NCBI RefSeq assembly: GCF_000767615.3
Contig: NZ_CP009553.3
Coordinates: forward strand, 3,162,001-3,226,000
DNA: 64,000 nt
Direction of reading: 5' to 3'
Origin: Pandoraea pnomenusa
Lineage (GTDB): Bacteria; Pseudomonadota; Gammaproteobacteria; Burkholderiales; Burkholderiaceae
The translations under genes and the position numbers were made by a program. Positions 33,037 through 40,658 of the stretch are shown here, piece after piece. The notes beneath the pieces were generated by a model. The model made no database searches, was not told the DNA's origin, and was given only the letters and a program-made list of their open reading frames with translations. Within the stretch, counting starts at the first letter, position 1. Each line of letters starts with the position of its first letter.

Positions 33037-33663
33037 TTACGCTGCAACGGACTGCGCGAAGTCGCACGTGGGACGGTTTGCGGCGGGCACCACCCCGTGA
33101 AGGACGAAACCCGATTCAAGTCGCGCGACTGCCAGATTTTCGAGTTCGGTAAAGCGCCCCGCCATCCACTTCGCGGCACGGAAAGCCTTGTCCTTGGTCA
33201 CCTTGTGCCGATCGGCCAGATCGCGAATCGACGCCCCTTCTCGCTGGGTGCGCGGCAGGTAATTCCACGCCGCCAGGTCTCGCAACAGGCCCACGGCAGT
33301 GATGCCGCTCGACTTCCGAGACCAGACGGCGAGCGTATTGATGCCTGCCACCTTCTCGTCACCGTGCGCGAAGCGCGCTAGCACCGCCGCGTATTCGGGC
33401 GACGGCAGCCGCGTGCGCGCCGCGTCCGTGATCATCGCGCACTGAGCGCGAAACTCCTCAAGCGTCAGCCTCTCGGGGTCGAACTCGCTCTGCGGCCCGC
33501 GAAGCTCGTTGAGCCATGTTTCCTGCGCCTTCGTGGGCCGGTCGATGGCTTCGAGGATCCGAATCAGCATGTTCCGGAAGGGCGCCTTTTGGCGCGGCGG
33601 TAGCGACAGAACGAGGTACGCCACGTGTAGCGCCTGTCGCGTGTCTTGAAATGCTTCGTTCAT
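33037..33663 (-). CDS. Candidate late regulator (Q-like position)
   Basis: 208 residues. N-terminal helical (ALHVAYLVLSLPPRQKAPFR) and a C-terminal region ASIRDLADRHKVTKDKAFRA that looks like a helix-turn-helix. It is the last gene of the minus-strand early block, immediately before a terminator and the late gene block, which is where lambdoid phages put the antiterminator Q. No sequence match to Q is claimed; the role is inferred from position and DNA-binding-like helices. Confidence 0.5.
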   Translation of the reverse strand: MNEAFQDTRQALHVAYLVLSLPPRQKAPFRNMLIRILEAIDRPTKAQETWLNELRGPQSEFDPERLTLEEFRAQCAMITDAARTRLPSPEYAAVLARFAHGDEKVAGINTLAVWSRKSSGITAVGLLRDLAAWNYLPRTQREGASIRDLADRHKVTKDKAFRAAKWMAGRFTELENLAVARLESGFVLHGVVPAANRPTCDFAQSVAA

Positions 33664-33695
33664 TGGCCTGTTCCCCCGTCAAAAGTGCCAATCCA

Positions 33696-34166
33696 TCACG
33701 CCGCTTCAAGCGGCAACTGCTCGACCTGCACCCGCACACCGGGCGTCAGGCTGTAGCGCTTGCTGATGCGGTATTCCACCGCCTGGGCGTCGTCATTCCA
33801 GACGATGCCGTTCATTCCGTCCTTGACCGCCTTGAGCACGTTGTCAGCGTCGGGCTTCTTCGTGGCCGCGACCTTCCCTGCCACGGCTGCCGCCTGCTTC
33901 TTCTTCGACCAGCTCGCCGGGATCGTGAGTTCGATGTCGAGCCACAGTTCGACCGGCCCGTCGATCGGCGCGGCACCCGCCATTGCCTCGCCGGCGGCCA
34001 GCTTCACGAGCGTCTCGTAGTTCACGGTCTTCTCGGGCGTGTACGTGCGCACGAAGGCGCCCCGCCGCGCGAACTTGGGGCGCCCCTTCGCCACAGGCTG
34101 GCCGGGCACGGAGAAAACAACCCGGCGGAGCCGGGCGTCGTCGAACAACAGGCGGTTTTCGGTCAT
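33696..34166 (-). CDS. rusA: RusA-like Holliday junction resolvase
   Basis: 156 residues from ATG at 34166 (MTENRLLFDDARL), overlapping the previous stop by four bases. VVFSVPGQPVAKGRPKFARR near the start, and KKPDADNVLKAVKDGMNGIV, then WNDDAQAVE near 108-135 carry the conserved Asp residues of RusA (KPDxDN and DD). The enzyme resolves four-way junctions during recombination and before packaging. It is placed after the replication genes as in many lambdoid phages. Confidence 0.85.
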   Translation of the reverse strand: MTENRLLFDDARLRRVVFSVPGQPVAKGRPKFARRGAFVRTYTPEKTVNYETLVKLAAGEAMAGAAPIDGPVELWLDIELTIPASWSKKKQAAAVAGKVAATKKPDADNVLKAVKDGMNGIVWNDDAQAVEYRISKRYSLTPGVRVQVEQLPLEAA

Positions 34167-34366
34167 GCTTTCCTCGCTGCCCATCGGGCCTTCACTTCGT
34201 TCTCAATCTCGGCGGCAGCCGCCGCGCCCAGTTGCTCGCGCCACCTGGCCAGCGTCTCGCGTCGCATCTCTACCGATGGCTGCGCCATGAGGTGCCGGAC
34301 GCGACAGCACGGCTTCGTGAAGTCGAGGCGTCCGGCATTGGCGAGGCACAGCGTGCACAGGTCCAT
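34163..34366 (-). CDS. Small CxxC phage protein
   Basis: 67 residues from ATG at 34366, which lies two bases after the stop of the upstream replication gene. MDLCTLCLANAGRLDFTKPC places CxxC at 4-7 and a CC pair near 20, a possible zinc site, followed by a charged helix. It overlaps rusA by four bases. Unknown function within the replication block. Confidence 0.6.
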   Translation of the reverse strand: MDLCTLCLANAGRLDFTKPCCRVRHLMAQPSVEMRRETLARWREQLGAAAAAEIENEVKARWAARKA

Positions 34367-34368
34367 CG

Positions 34369-35145
34369 TCAACCCCGCGGCGAGCGCTGAGCGCCCTTCT
34401 CTGCCCCTCGCGCGTACGCGAGGACGGAATCGGGGAGCAACTTCGCCACGGCGTCGGGGCGATCCGCAACCGGGAGCAACGCCTCGCGCGCACGCGAGAG
34501 CGAGCGTTCCGAGCGCCCCTTGCATCCCGCCAGAATCGTGGCGAGGTGCGCACGGCCGGTCGCCTTGTCCGTCACGGCTTTGCCGGGCGCAGGCAGCGCG
34601 GCCATCGCGGGCGGCACGGGCGGCACGTTGCCCTCGTCGCGAACCGCATCAAGCGCCGCCGCGAACCGCTTCATGAGCGCGTCGCGACCGAGGGTGCGCA
34701 TCTCGTACCCGCCTACGCGCTGGGCCGCCCAGTAGACCGCGGGATCGGGCCAGGCGTCATTGCCGTCGGTGCTGCGACGATGCAACTGCACGACGGCGTA
34801 GTCGAGCAGTTCGCCAACGTGCTGGCGTGGGCGGCACAGCAGGCGAAATTCCGGGCTGGTCGGCACGTACGGGCGATCGCGCAAAGCGGCGATGCCGCGC
34901 TGCCACTCGGGCGGCGTCAGGTCCGCCAGGTCAAGCGCCCACTGCCGCTTCACGCCTTCGAGGTGTTGCCGCACAGTCTCAGGCTTCGACGGGTCACCGC
35001 CGCGCCACATGTCCGCGAGGCGGGCCCCGTAGCGCTGCCCAAGGATGGCGAACAAACGCTCGATGAGCCTTTGCGGTGCCGCGTCTTGCGGCCAGTCAGC
35101 CGACGACAGTCGCGTCGACGTCGATGGTGCCGGGGTCGTTCCCAT
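34369..35145 (-). CDS. Replication protein P-like (helicase loader candidate)
   Basis: 258 residues from ATG at 35145 (MGTTPAPSTSTRLSSADWPQ), overlapping the O-like gene by 50 bases. RLIERLFAILGQRYGARLAD, GVKRQWALDLADLTPPEWQR and RPYVPTSPEFRLLCRP near residues 65-105 follow the pattern of lambda P-type proteins (helical domain, conserved Trp, VPS-EF-C). Such proteins bring the host helicase to the origin. The C-terminal half is Ala/Arg-rich with no clear ATPase motif. Confidence 0.6.
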   Translation of the reverse strand: MGTTPAPSTSTRLSSADWPQDAAPQRLIERLFAILGQRYGARLADMWRGGDPSKPETVRQHLEGVKRQWALDLADLTPPEWQRGIAALRDRPYVPTSPEFRLLCRPRQHVGELLDYAVVQLHRRSTDGNDAWPDPAVYWAAQRVGGYEMRTLGRDALMKRFAAALDAVRDEGNVPPVPPAMAALPAPGKAVTDKATGRAHLATILAGCKGRSERSLSRAREALLPVADRPDAVAKLLPDSVLAYARGAEKGAQRSPRG

Positions 35146-36007
35146 ACTCGTCTCCCAAGGGGTTACCGGCGAGGCCGGCGAGGATCGCTGCGTTTTCAGC
35201 GCTGCGCGGCGAGGCACGCGGTGCGCTCGTACTGGCCAGCACGCGGTCGACGTATGCCGGCAGGTAGGCAATCGGTTCGGTCGCCTCGGTGTATGCACGC
35301 TCGATGGCCTGACGCATCCGACCGAGCGTGATATCGGCATTCACCCATGCCGTCGCCAACGGGACGAACTTCCGCCGATCGTGCTGGCTGCTCACAGAGA
35401 TCTCGATGCCGTACTCGGCGCCGAAGAACGTCGCCCATTCGGCCGGGTTGGCAGGCACGTACGCATCCGGAAGGCTGCGGATTTCATCGTCGCCGCTTAC
35501 GGCGATTGAAGTACCACTACCGTTAACCTCTTGGTTCTTGGTTACTGGTTCTTGGTTGCCTTTCCAGTGGGTTTCGGATGGGCCGCCACTGGCATCCGAA
35601 TCGGAACCGGATGGAAACCCACTGGGTTTCGATTGGGTTTCGTGTGGCTTCTTGTTGGACCCCGACTGGGTTTCCTTTGGCTTCTTGGGCGGACGACCAC
35701 CCTTCGCCCCGTTCTCGCGGTTCTTTTCCGCATTTGCCTGATAGGCGGCGATCTCTGCCTGGCATCGCTCATGCACGTAACCGGCGTCGGTCTTCTTGAA
35801 CTTGAACCGCAAGAGGTTCGCGACCATGCGCCGCTCGTCCTCGGTCGTCACGCCCACGTCGTAGCAGACTTTGTCCAAATCGAGCGAGAGCGGCTGCTCG
35901 GTGTCGTAGCAGACGTCGAGCAGGTCACGGTAGATCCAGCGCTCGACACGGCTCATGTTTACGGTGCCGGACCGGAAATCCCCGATGTGGTGAGGGTAAT
36001 AGTTCAT
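35096..36007 (-). CDS. Replication initiator (DUF1376-type, O-like)
   Basis: 303 residues. MNYYPHHIGDFRSGTVNMSR, then VERWIYRDLLDVCYDTEQPL, is the DUF1376 N-terminus found in phage replication proteins (winged-helix-like). The middle (95-170) is low complexity with ETQS repeats, encoded by repeated DNA at 35568-35674 that may be origin iterons. The C-terminal part (LPAYVDRVLASTSAPR) likely binds the partner at 34369. The ATG overlaps the upstream stop by four bases. Confidence 0.7.
   Translation of the reverse strand: MNYYPHHIGDFRSGTVNMSRVERWIYRDLLDVCYDTEQPLSLDLDKVCYDVGVTTEDERRMVANLLRFKFKKTDAGYVHERCQAEIAAYQANAEKNRENGAKGGRPPKKPKETQSGSNKKPHETQSKPSGFPSGSDSDASGGPSETHWKGNQEPVTKNQEVNGSGTSIAVSGDDEIRSLPDAYVPANPAEWATFFGAEYGIEISVSSQHDRRKFVPLATAWVNADITLGRMRQAIERAYTEATEPIAYLPAYVDRVLASTSAPRASPRSAENAAILAGLAGNPLGDEYGNDPGTIDVDATVVG
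35533..35674 (+). repeat. Candidate replication-origin iterons inside the initiator gene
   Basis: TGGGTTTC occurs on the plus strand at 35568, 35623, 35634 and 35667, with an inverted copy GAAACCCA at 35614-35621. GGTTCTTGGTT occurs at 35533-35543 and 35547-35557. In lambdoid phages the origin lies as iterons inside gene O, so the position fits. The repeats also encode ETQ-type peptides, so coding repetition is an alternative. Confidence 0.5.
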
Positions 36008-36483
36008 GGCGCCCCAGCCTCGCGGGCCTGTTCTAGTTCGACCTGAATGCGGACCGTCTGCACCAGGTCGCGCGCGTAATCAGCGCGCATATTCATCGTT
36101 TCTGCCTTCAGCGTCGCCAACGCGGCGCGCGCCGGGACCGTGTCGGTGTCGAACAGCGGCATGCCCACGTCGAGCTTGCGCGCCAAAAGGCGCAGCGGTT
36201 CCAGCGGCATGGCACGGCCGCAGCGGGATTCGTGGATTTCGTAGGCGTCGATAAAACCCGTCAGCGCGGGCACCATCTCGTACCAGCAACCGTCGTTCGT
36301 GTCCTGAAAAATTGGCGTTCCGTTCGGCGTGGCCGATACAGTGCCCTCGCCTTCCAGTTCATCGAGGATCTGCTCGAGGGGGCCGAACACGGCTGCCACC
36401 TTCCACGGCTCGGCGCGCAGGCGCACACCGCAGCCAGTGCGGCCCGGGCGATGCTGTTTGCGGGGGCGCTTGCTCACGGCCAT
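36004..36483 (-). CDS. Early phage protein, unknown function
   Basis: 159 residues from ATG at 36483 (MAVSKRPRKQHRPGRTGCGV), one base after the cII-like stop. The N-terminus is strongly basic. A middle helical domain (PLEQILDELEGEGTV, then FQDTNDGCWYEMVPALTGFI) and a helical C-terminus follow. Proteins with this layout occur next to cII in Burkholderia phages; I know no function. It is coupled to the replication initiator. Confidence 0.5.
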   Translation of the reverse strand: MAVSKRPRKQHRPGRTGCGVRLRAEPWKVAAVFGPLEQILDELEGEGTVSATPNGTPIFQDTNDGCWYEMVPALTGFIDAYEIHESRCGRAMPLEPLRLLARKLDVGMPLFDTDTVPARAALATLKAETMNMRADYARDLVQTVRIQVELEQAREAGAP

Positions 36484-36484
36484 G

Positions 36485-36799
36485 TCAGTCCCCCAGCGAG
36501 TGCTTGAGGAGCGTGCGCATCGCATCCTGGCGCTCGAGCATCGCCTCGTACTCTGCGCGCGGCATCGTGACCGTATCGACGTCTTCGGGTATTTCCGGCG
36601 CGCCTTCGAGCCGAGACAGATCCAGCCCGAGCAGCTCGAGCAGCTCGCAGAATTTTTTCAGCGACAGTCCGTGACCGCGGCTGTTGTGGAAGCGATTGAA
36701 GTTCGTGCGGTCGATGCCCAGGGCGTTTGCCACGGCGACCTGAGTCCGCTTCGCGATCAAGCCCACTACCACATTTTCGTTTCTCTCAGCAACCTTCAC
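36485..36799 (-). CDS. CII-like transcription activator
   Basis: 104 residues from GTG at 36799, chosen because GGGAG lies six bases upstream. RNENVVVGLIAKRTQVAVAN, then ALGIDRTNFNRFHN and LSLKKFCELLELLGLDL near residues 6-60, match the CII pattern of a helix-turn-helix after a short N-terminal arm. CII-type proteins promote repressor and integrase expression after infection. First gene of the replication block, downstream of cro. Confidence 0.65.
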   Translation of the reverse strand: MKVAERNENVVVGLIAKRTQVAVANALGIDRTNFNRFHNSRGHGLSLKKFCELLELLGLDLSRLEGAPEIPEDVDTVTMPRAEYEAMLERQDAMRTLLKHSLGD

Positions 36800-36951
36800 G
36801 TGTTGCTCCCAAGTGCAAAGCGTCGTCAATACGATGGATTCCAACGAGACGAACGAGGCGGCGCAGCGGCGCCGGGCTGAAATGGTGAGCACCACCGACC
36901 GTGCGAGAATCGAGTTTCCACACGTCAATCACTCTCATAGAAGGGGTGCTC

Positions 36952-37215
36952 ATGGAAAACTTGGGGACGACCGTCATCGATCAGCCCGCGTCAGGGTCGC
37001 GATTCGTGCGGCCCTCACCTTTACCTGGGTTAGCTCGGCAACAAACGCATTCGCTCGAATCCGTGGTCGCCCTGTTGGAAGCCGAAGTAGCGAGAAGCCG
37101 AGCGTCCGAGAGGTCGCAACGGCGCATGGCCATCTTTGCGAACGTGATGGCGGCAATCGCTGCTGTGATGGCCATGATCGCTGCGATGCCGCTGATCGTG
37201 CAGTGGCTCAGATAG
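36952..37215 (+). CDS. Small protein with C-terminal membrane segment
   Basis: 87 residues from ATG at 36952 (MENLGTTVIDQPASGSRFVR), with GGGG five bases upstream. Soluble N-terminus with helix LESVVALLEAEVARSRASER, then one hydrophobic segment (IFANVMAAIAAVMAMIAAMP). It is on the plus strand, divergent from cII and inside the region between cII and cro. Possibly expressed from its own promoter in the lysogen. Confidence 0.55.
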   Translation: MENLGTTVIDQPASGSRFVRPSPLPGLARQQTHSLESVVALLEAEVARSRASERSQRRMAIFANVMAAIAAVMAMIAAMPLIVQWLR

Positions 37216-37260
37216 GTCATTTGCATTGCCCCCGATAATTTCTCAAGCTTGGAGACCCTC

Positions 37261-37722
37261 ATGGATATTGGTTCGATCAGCTCGGCGCTAGGTGGTCTGA
37301 AAACCGCCTTCGATTTGACGAAAGCAGCGGTAGCCGCGCGCGATGACCACAAACTGGCCGAGGCGAAGCAGGCGCTGAATGAGCGAATCATTGACGTGCA
37401 GAACGCCGCGCTCCAGCTCCAGGAAAAGCACGCTGCGGCTCGAGATGAAATTGAGTCGCTGAAGGCGGACCTCCGAGACATGCGGGAAATGGTTCGTACG
37501 CTTGAATCCGCTCGCGACGACCGGGCGCAATACGAACTTGAAGAGGTCATCGCAGGACGATTCGCTTACCGGTTTCTCGGGCAGGGCGCCCATCACCTTG
37601 TCTGCCAGCCTTGTTTCGACGGACCAGACCGACGTAAATCTGTCCTTCAGCGCTACTGGGGAAACCACTGGGAATGCCTCGTTTGCAAAAGTCGATTCGG
37701 CCCCGACGACGTTGGTCTGTAA
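37261..37722 (+). CDS. Coiled-coil zinc-ribbon protein
   Basis: 153 residues from ATG at 37261 (GGAG six bases upstream). The N-terminal 30 residues resemble a small helical membrane-binding or oligomer domain (SSALGGLKTAFDLTKAAVAA). Residues 32-95 are a coiled coil. The C-terminal part carries CQPCFD and CLVCKSRF, a zinc ribbon. This arrangement is common in prophages near immunity genes; function unknown. Confidence 0.65.
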   Translation: MDIGSISSALGGLKTAFDLTKAAVAARDDHKLAEAKQALNERIIDVQNAALQLQEKHAAARDEIESLKADLRDMREMVRTLESARDDRAQYELEEVIAGRFAYRFLGQGAHHLVCQPCFDGPDRRKSVLQRYWGNHWECLVCKSRFGPDDVGL

Positions 37723-37778
37723 CTTCGACATAACGAAGTGGACACCAAAGACGATGCGTGCAATCACCTTCGACGACA

Positions 37779-37922
37779 TCATCGGCGCCCCCGGAACTGT
37801 TTCGGATCGTAGTAAGGACTGGGCGGCCGGCGATCAGCGCGATGCAGTCGCCATGCGCTGAAAATTGCGGCGACGGTGCCGAGCAGGCCGGTGCGGCGAC
37901 GGATCGGGATGACCTTTCTCAT
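37779..37922 (-). CDS. Short basic protein coupled to cro
   Basis: 47 residues whose ATG overlaps the cro stop by four bases (37919-37922). MRKVIPIRRRTGLLGTVAAI then FSAWRLH is basic with a short hydrophobic stretch, ending with DPKQFRGRR. Coupling to cro is the main support. It might be a small regulator made with cro. Confidence 0.4.
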   Translation of the reverse strand: MRKVIPIRRRTGLLGTVAAIFSAWRLHRADRRPPSPYYDPKQFRGRR

Positions 37923-38116
37923 GCCGGATTCGGCTCGCACGCCTTAGCGGCGGCGGTAAGCAAATCCGGCTTGGCGTGCTGAAGCGTCTGAAGGCGCGCC
38001 TTCGGAATTCCGGTTTTCTTCCATTCGGACACCGATGGGGGTTCGATATCGAAGAATTCGGCCGTTTTTGTTGTTCCGCCGAAGAGTTCGATGACAGCAA
38101 CTGCGTAGGCATCCAT
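37919..38116 (-). CDS. Cro-like repressor
   Basis: 65 residues from ATG at 38116, chosen because GGAG lies six bases upstream and 38116 is about 20 bases after the predicted transcription start. MDAYAVAVIELFGGTTKTAE, then FFDIEPPSVSEWKKTGIP, is a Cro/YdaS-type helix-turn-helix. It is divergent from the CI gene at 38208 and should compete for the three operator sites between them, directing lytic growth. Confidence 0.7.
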   Translation of the reverse strand: MDAYAVAVIELFGGTTKTAEFFDIEPPSVSEWKKTGIPKARLQTLQHAKPDLLTAAAKACEPNPA

Positions 38117-38143
38117 CACTGGCTCCGATGACAATTTCTCGGA

Positions 38144-38208
38144 AGTTTAGGATTTCCTTACTTTTCAGTCAAGGAATTCCGAAGTCTCATTCTGTTAGGC
38201 TTACCTAA
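38144..38208. promoter_or_regulatory. Immunity operator region (OR-like) with cro promoter
   Basis: AGGATTTCCT (38149-38158), AGGAATTCCG (38172-38181) and TTAGG-CTTA-CCTAA (38195-38208) lie at 23- to 25-bp spacing, like OR1-OR3. On the minus strand TTGACT (38172-38167), 17 bases, TAAACT (38149-38144) is the cro promoter, overlapped by two sites. The third site touches the ci start codon. Confidence 0.7.
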
Positions 38209-38882
38209 TGTCTACACTCGCTGAACGTCTTACCGAATGTTTCGAGGATTCCGGGGCCAAGCCGGCGGAACTCGCACGCGCGTGCGGGATTAAGCAACCG
38301 TCTATCAACGACTGGATGTCCGGTCGCACGAAGAACATCAGCGGTGAAAACTTACTGCTGGCCGCTCAGTTTTTTAAGGTGAATCCTTGGTGGCTCGCTA
38401 CAGGTAAGGGCCACAAAACCCTCGATGGTGGGACATCAGGCATCGGGAACGTTATGCCTGCGCCCATAGGGCAGCGCCGTATCCCGCTTATCAGTAGTGT
38501 CCAGGCCGGCAGGATGACTGAAGCGCTCGAGCCGTTTCCTCCGGGTGCAGCGTTCGAATACCTCCTGACCGACCTCGATCTGTCGGATCACGCATTCGCG
38601 CTGGAAATCGAGGGCCAGTCGATGGAACCCGATTTCAAGGAGGGCGACCGCATCATCGTCGACCCGGCACTGCAGCCGCAGCCCGGCGACTTCGTGGTCG
38701 CGAAAAACGGCCGAGAAGAAGCGACCTTCAAAAAGTACCGGCCCCGCGGTATCGGCCAGGGCGGCCGAGAAGTGTTCGAGCTTGTTCCGTTGAACGACGA
38801 CTACCCGACTATCAACAGCGAACACGAGCCGGCTCGGATCATCGGCGTGATGGTCGAGCACCGCCGATATCGCCGGCGATAG
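38208..38882 (+). CDS. CI-like repressor with S24 peptidase domain
   Basis: 224 residues. Helix-turn-helix near residues 15-40 (AELARACGIKQPSINDWMSG), linker, then the S24 domain: cleavage site SVQAGRM near residue 98, catalytic Ser in GQSMEPDF near 138, catalytic Lys in REEATFKKY near 175. It should keep the lysogen silent and be self-cleaved when RecA is activated, linking induction to DNA damage. The ATG overlaps the third operator. Confidence 0.85.
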   Translation: MSTLAERLTECFEDSGAKPAELARACGIKQPSINDWMSGRTKNISGENLLLAAQFFKVNPWWLATGKGHKTLDGGTSGIGNVMPAPIGQRRIPLISSVQAGRMTEALEPFPPGAAFEYLLTDLDLSDHAFALEIEGQSMEPDFKEGDRIIVDPALQPQPGDFVVAKNGREEATFKKYRPRGIGQGGREVFELVPLNDDYPTINSEHEPARIIGVMVEHRRYRRR

Positions 38883-38890
38883 GCGCTGAC

Positions 38891-39865
38891 ATGACCACGA
38901 ACGCCAATACCTTCCCCGCGGCGACCCAGGCATGCGAGGGTCTCGCACAGCGCATTACGGCTATTCTGGGCGACGGTGGAATCACGCAGGAAGCGCTCGA
39001 GGCGGCAGCAGGCGTAGCACCGGGCACCGCGGCAAAATGGCTTTGCGGCGAGCTGCTCGATATTGGCCACGACCAGGCCGCACGCCTTCAAGAAGCATAC
39101 GGCTTCAATATGTTTTGGCTTATCACCGGCAGGGGAAATCAACGCATTCCTTCGCTCATCGGGCCAGGGCAAAAGCCGGCCCCGAAGTACCTCAATTCAT
39201 ACCCCCCAGAGAGTTTCGCAGCCAGGCTGCGCTACGCGATGGGCCTGCGCGGTGTTCGGCAGAAGTCGGATATCGCAGAAGCCGGCGGCATCAGCACGGA
39301 AGCGGTTTCCCTATGGTTCAACGGCTCAGCGGACACGGTCGACGACGAGAAGGTGGTCGCGCTGGCGAAGTTTCTGCGAGTTGAGCCCGAGTGGCTGCGT
39401 GACGGGACTGGTCCCTTGGAGGGCCCGGTAAATGTTCGCCCCGCTGAAGTCGGGAAGCGCCGCGTTCCGTTGATCAGCAGCGTGCAGGCAGGACTGATGC
39501 ATGAGACCGTGACGCCCTTCCCTGCCGGCGACGCGTTCGAATATCTGCTGACAGATCTGGACCTGTCCGATAGCGCTTTCGCGCTCGAGATCGAGGGGCG
39601 TTCGATGGAACCGGATTTTCGAGAAGGGGACAAAATTCTTGTGGATCCAGCCGTCCGACCGATCGCCGGGGACTTCGTTGTGGCGACGAATGGACGCGAC
39701 GAAGCTACGTTCAAAATGTACCGGCCGAGGGGCACGAATGCAACCGGCATCGAGGTCTTCGAACTGGTGCCGCTGAACCCGGACTATCCGACGATCAGCA
39801 ATGAAAGTGAGCCCTTGCGTGTGGTAGGGGTCATGATTGAGCACCGCCGGTATCGGCGCCGATGA
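38891..39865 (+). CDS. Second S24-type repressor with two helix-turn-helix domains
   Basis: 324 residues. A first HTH near residues 28-55 (ITQEALEAAAGVAPGTAAKW), a second near 115-145 (QKSDIAEAGGISTEAVSLWF), then an S24 domain with SVQAGLM near 203, GRSMEPDF near 240 and RDEATFKMY near 277. The S24 part is closely similar to that of the gene at 38208, starting 8 bases downstream, so it likely arose by duplication. Having two complete self-cleaving repressors in tandem is uncommon. Confidence 0.8.
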   Translation: MTTNANTFPAATQACEGLAQRITAILGDGGITQEALEAAAGVAPGTAAKWLCGELLDIGHDQAARLQEAYGFNMFWLITGRGNQRIPSLIGPGQKPAPKYLNSYPPESFAARLRYAMGLRGVRQKSDIAEAGGISTEAVSLWFNGSADTVDDEKVVALAKFLRVEPEWLRDGTGPLEGPVNVRPAEVGKRRVPLISSVQAGLMHETVTPFPAGDAFEYLLTDLDLSDSAFALEIEGRSMEPDFREGDKILVDPAVRPIAGDFVVATNGRDEATFKMYRPRGTNATGIEVFELVPLNPDYPTISNESEPLRVVGVMIEHRRYRRR

Positions 39866-39909
39866 CCGTCGGATAAGAACACAAAGAATTTTGACTCGGG
39901 GAATTAGGC

Positions 39910-40641
39910 ATGCAGGTATTGATTTGGATAGCAATAGTTGCACTAAACGTCCTTTGTGGCTTGTATGCCGCCAACAAAGGACGTCGTAGGTGGGTGTGGA
40001 CAGTTACCGCTTTTTTGATTTCACCGTTCCTCACATGGATCGTCTTGCTGTTTCTGAGAGACGTCCGCAGCGGCGATGCCGTGGGGAAAATTGCGAAGCA
40101 CAGCGCCCCGAATCGCGTTCTGCTGGCATACGCATCAGGGGCATTTCTCCTAGCCGTCATTGGCCTCGTTGGAATTGGTAAAAGCGATCCACCAGCAAGT
40201 AGTTCGCCTACGAAGCAGGCTGAATCGCCCCCCGCAGCGCAAGAGACGTCTGCCATCGCTTCCGCAGATTCGTCGGTCAAAGCTTCGGAACCGTCAAATC
40301 CATCAGCCTCCGATATCGCGAAGCAGATCAAGCCAGAAACACTCGTACGGTTTCCCAAGTCCGCTATCGCCTGCTTCACGAAGGACGATCTGCAGGAGGC
40401 AATGACCTACGCTACAAATGGGCAGAAAACGAAGATGGAAGCGATGATGTTTAGCCGTGAGAACCCGAGCGGTACGTGCATCGCACTATCTTCCGAGGAC
40501 CGATACAAGGTCATTTCGTCGGAATACAACGTCCCAACGATGCCCGAACTAGGTATTCTCGAGATCGTCGGCGAGAAGACCACTTCCAAGAATGGTGCTT
40601 GGACATTCTCATGGGTCGCCGAGCCGGTTAAAAAGCCCTGA
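39910..40641 (+). CDS. Membrane protein with C-terminal soluble domain
   Basis: 243 residues. Two hydrophobic segments in the N-terminal 85 residues (IAIVALNVLCGLY and VTAFLISPFLTWIVLLFL, with a third near 80-95), then a Ser/Ala/Pro linker (PASSSPTKQAESPPAAQETS) and a C-terminal domain of 120 residues with an apparent helix-strand mix (FTKDDLQEAMTYATNGQKTK). First of three genes behind the repressors; likely expressed in the lysogen. A superinfection-exclusion role is possible by position. Confidence 0.55.
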   Translation: MQVLIWIAIVALNVLCGLYAANKGRRRWVWTVTAFLISPFLTWIVLLFLRDVRSGDAVGKIAKHSAPNRVLLAYASGAFLLAVIGLVGIGKSDPPASSSPTKQAESPPAAQETSAIASADSSVKASEPSNPSASDIAKQIKPETLVRFPKSAIACFTKDDLQEAMTYATNGQKTKMEAMMFSRENPSGTCIALSSEDRYKVISSEYNVPTMPELGILEIVGEKTTSKNGAWTFSWVAEPVKKP

Positions 40642-40658
40642 CAGAAGAGTCCACATAG

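Noticed and set aside
37288..37782. 164-codon minus-strand frame downstream of cro
   Set aside because: It overlaps the zinc-ribbon gene at 37261, which has CxxC pairs and a good RBS. Only the short coupled frame at 37779 was kept.
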